Assembly (NCBI GenBank): GCA_937944945.1
Contig: CALEBD010000061.1
Coordinates: 1-7,128 of the forward strand
Direction of reading: 5' to 3'
DNA length: 7,128 nucleotides
Source: an uncultured Clostridium sp.
Lineage (GTDB): Bacteria > Bacillota > Clostridia > Peptostreptococcales > Peptostreptococcaceae
Under the pieces are notes generated by a model. That model made no database searches, was not told the origin of the DNA, and was given only the letters and a program-made list of their open reading frames with translations. Every line of letters begins with the position of its first letter. The first letter of the stretch is position 1. The position numbers and the translations under genes are program-made. Positions 5,924 to 7,128 of this stretch are shown here, in pieces.

Positions 5924-7128
5924 TTAAAGCGTTTTAAAGCATACTTTCAGTACTTCTCTTGTGCTTTCGTCAACTTTAAACTTCTCACTTACTCTGTAAG
6001 TTCCTACACTTAGTACATCTTCTTCATCTACTAATATAGGTATTCTACATCTTTCTTCTTTTGGAATTTTCATATCGATAAATAAAGTTTTTAGTTTTTT
6101 ATTTCCTACAGAAATATTTATCTTATCCCCTGCTTTTCTAGTTCTTACATTTAAGTCCCCCTTTATTTTGTCTGCATCAAACCATTTATTATCTTTGTTT
6201 TCTCCTTTAGTGATGTTGTATTTTTCAATACTCATTGTTTCTGTTTCTACAAGTGTTCCCAATTCTTTTATTTTTACAAATCCATTCTTAGGGACTTTGT
6301 AACAGAATTCAATTTCTTCACTAATTATTTCTTTTATAGTAATTATTATACTATTTTTCTTTCTATATACAAACAAACCTCTTGGAAGATTTAATTTTTT
6401 CCCTACTTTTTTTTCTGGTTCCAGTTCAATAATCTCCAAGATATGTTTTTGGTCTATAAAATTAGTATCTCCTAAAACATATTTAATCGCATATCTAAGA
6501 ACTCTATATTTTATTGAATTATGTAAGTCTACAAATAAATCTACTGGTATTTCTATGCTTTCATCTGATATAGAACATATTTCTTCAAATTTCATAAGTG
6601 CATTTGATTCAATATAGTCACTATCTTCTTTTATGCTACTAGTCATTCTTACTATAGACTTTATTACATTTGAATTAAAGTTTTCTTGCATATATGGGAT
6701 TAGTTTTAATCTAATTTTATTTCTTGTATAGATTGGATCTAGATTGGTTTGGTCTATTCTTGGATTTAGATTATATTGTTCACAGTAATCTTCAATTTCG
6801 CTTCTTTCTATGTCTAATATTGGTCTTATTATAACGTTATCTCTTATATACTCAATTCCTCTTAATCCTTGAAGACCAGTCCCTCTCATAATTCTCATAA
6901 GTATTGTTTCCGCTTGGTCATTTTCATTATGAGCTATTGCTATTTTATTAGCATGAGTTCTAGTCATGATTTCATAAAACATCTCATATCTTAATTTTCT
7001 GGCACCATCTTCAATAGATAATTTATTTTCTTTGCAGTATTTTGGAACATCAATTGATTTAACAAAATACTTTATACCCATCTCTTCACACAATTGTGTT
7101 ACATATAATGCGTCTTTTTGTGCCTCAA
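5924..7128 (-). CDS. tilS: tRNA(Ile)-lysidine synthetase, 5' end outside the window
   Basis: Joins lysine to cytidine 34 of the CAU-anticodon tRNA-Ile with ATP, changing both its codon reading (AUA) and its charging from Met to Ile; essential in most bacteria. The open frame continues to the window edge, so the 400 visible residues lack about 60 N-terminal ones, including the ATP-binding SGGxDS loop. Visible, counted from the edge: HNENDQAET (66-74), RPILDI (101-106) and DQTNLDPIYTRNKIR (125-139) of the catalytic domain, then a variable middle region and the TilS C-terminal domain with RTRKAGD (328-334) and KKLKTLFIDMKIP (343-355). The frame reads EAQKDALYVTQLCEEMG across 7126-7076, matching the family, so the TTG at 7093 is an internal Leu codon and not a start. 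It lies just upstream of ftsH and is probably co-transcribed with it. Confidence 0.95.
   Translation of the reverse strand, partial: EAQKDALYVTQLCEEMGIKYFVKSIDVPKYCKENKLSIEDGARKLRYEMFYEIMTRTHANKIAIAHNENDQAETILMRIMRGTGLQGLRGIEYIRDNVIIRPILDIERSEIEDYCEQYNLNPRIDQTNLDPIYTRNKIRLKLIPYMQENFNSNVIKSIVRMTSSIKEDSDYIESNALMKFEEICSISDESIEIPVDLFVDLHNSIKYRVLRYAIKYVLGDTNFIDQKHILEIIELEPEKKVGKKLNLPRGLFVYRKKNSIIITIKEIISEEIEFCYKVPKNGFVKIKELGTLVETETMSIEKYNITKGENKDNKWFDADKIKGDLNVRTRKAGDKINISVGNKKLKTLFIDMKIPKEERCRIPILVDEEDVLSVGTYRVSEKFKVDESTREVLKVCFKTL

Noticed and set aside
7091..7093. TTG as the start codon of tilS
   Set aside because: The frame stays open to the window edge and the upstream residues fit the TilS family, while the essential ATP loop is still missing. 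This is a truncated view, not a start.

Overview
This window is AT-rich (roughly 70% A+T by eye) chromosomal DNA, and every gene in it lies on the minus strand. It suggests a low-GC Clostridia member, most likely near the Peptostreptococcaceae (Clostridioides/Romboutsia-like). That placement is an inference from base composition, protein style and gene order; no 16S or marker search was possible. All genes are intact housekeeping or salvage genes. I see no insertion sequence, phage gene, CRISPR array, tRNA or rRNA.

Read in the direction of transcription (high to low coordinates), there are three units. Unit 1 (7128-3910) is the 3' part of tilS (tRNA-Ile lysidine synthetase, cut by the window edge) followed by ftsH (membrane AAA+ zinc protease). 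It ends in a strong intrinsic terminator at about 3852-3892. The ftsH start is best read as TTG at 5892, not the upstream ATG at 5910. Unit 2 (3739-1792) is birA (biotin ligase with an N-terminal DNA-binding domain) overlapping by 8 bp a P1/S58-family self-processing peptidase with a predicted Thr nucleophile. I see no convincing terminator after it. Unit 3 (about 1663-163) has a near-consensus sigma-A promoter, a structured leader of about 107 nt, an ECF-transporter substrate-binding (S) protein that is probably the pantothenate importer PanT, and coaX (type III pantothenate kinase). It ends in an intrinsic terminator at about 80-116.

Unit 3 is a coherent vitamin B5 salvage operon: the membrane protein brings pantothenate in and CoaX phosphorylates it, the first step to CoA. 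BirA attaches biotin to carboxylases, so units 2 and 3 both handle cofactors, although the role of the peptidase is unknown. The tilS-ftsH-coaX neighbourhood resembles the Bacillus tilS-hprT-ftsH-coaX order, with hpt missing and birA, the peptidase and panT inserted.

The most interesting non-coding signal is the panT leader. A perfect 13-bp inverted repeat encloses a second hairpin, and a third hairpin abuts the ribosome binding site. I cannot match it to a riboswitch class I know. Positions 1-79 hold only AT-rich sequence in which I see no supportable gene.
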